64,000 nt of DNA, taken from Psychrobacter nivimaris (lineage in GTDB: Bacteria > Pseudomonadota > Gammaproteobacteria > Pseudomonadales > Moraxellaceae). Numbering within the stretch: position 1 is the first letter of the stretch; the number at the start of each line of letters is the position of its first letter. The notes beneath the pieces were generated by a model. The model did not search any database. It saw only the letters and a program-made list of their open reading frames with translations, and was not told the DNA's origin. A program made the position numbers and the translations under genes. The DNA lies in NCBI RefSeq assembly GCF_009812035.1, contig NZ_VZIZ01000007.1, forward strand, positions 124,001 to 188,000. Direction: 5' to 3'. Positions 64,000 to 64,000 of this stretch are shown here, in pieces.

Positions 64000-64000
64000 A

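Overview
The window looks like a chromosomal segment of a gammaproteobacterium of the Moraxellaceae, most likely Psychrobacter or a close relative. This is inferred from gene content (FimL, solitary RnfB next to nth, fused RNase HI-DnaQ, AcuR/AcuI, two BCCT carriers, many TetR-regulated acyl-CoA clusters), moderate base composition and AT-rich spacers. It is not confirmed by any marker gene such as rRNA. The segment is mostly ordinary metabolic chromosome. It has one tRNA, one complete IS, two MITE-like elements, a two-copy dispersed repeat and one small candidate restriction/defence-like module. No CRISPR array, rRNA operon or prophage was seen.

Layout. 1-2 kb: the end of an ynjC-ynjD-ynjF-type ABC transporter cassette, then a TetR regulator. 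2.9-11.8 kb: a five-gene minus-strand cluster (gbuA, aruI, a Dld-type D-2-hydroxyacid dehydrogenase, a YjiH-type membrane protein, an aldehyde dehydrogenase) with a divergent LysR gene. It fits conversion of 2-ketoarginine to 4-guanidinobutyraldehyde, 4-guanidinobutyrate, then GABA plus urea. 11.8-16.1 kb: CvrA/NhaP2-type antiporter, GlpM-like membrane protein and an indolepyruvate/pyruvate decarboxylase-type enzyme. 16.3-18.4 kb: tRNA-Gly(GCC) with a strong promoter and terminator, followed by an AT-rich pair, an HNH endonuclease-like protein and a SAM methyltransferase. 18.5-21.5 kb: DUF1244, SRPBCC, RluF with a long basic tail, and an acidic unknown protein.

21.8-28.6 kb: an acyl-CoA operon (AMACR-like CaiB/BaiF protein, FadB/J-type bifunctional enzyme, thiolase, long-chain-type acyl-CoA dehydrogenase) with a divergent TetR and two shared operator-like boxes. 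It could serve beta-oxidation of methyl-branched acyl chains. 28.7-29.6 kb: an 836-bp IS5-family element. 29.6-30.3 kb: a gene broken by an in-frame amber codon. 30.7-32.4 kb: acuI-acuR with three operator-like sites. 32.5-37.6 kb: an esterase-like hydrolase, an unknown protein and two MFS carriers. 38-40.4 kb: GDSL autotransporter esterase and ArfB. 40.4-40.75 kb: a dispersed repeat interrupted by a 170-bp MITE whose ends resemble those of the IS.

40.8-47.6 kb: CitE-like lyase, two SDR enzymes, a CurA/YncB-type reductase and a large acyl-CoA dehydrogenase, with a divergent GlxA-type AraC activator. 47.6-50.7 kb: Tat-exported LD-carboxypeptidase, YkvA protein, small membrane protein and a lipoprotein. 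51-59.7 kb: core functions (RNase HI-DnaQ fusion, FimL, NudC, RnfB, Nth, MetK, DUF3144). 59.9-64 kb: a lipoprotein with a Kazal-like domain, a 132-bp MITE with a perfect 8-bp target duplication, and two tandem BCCT osmolyte transporters, the second cut by the window edge.
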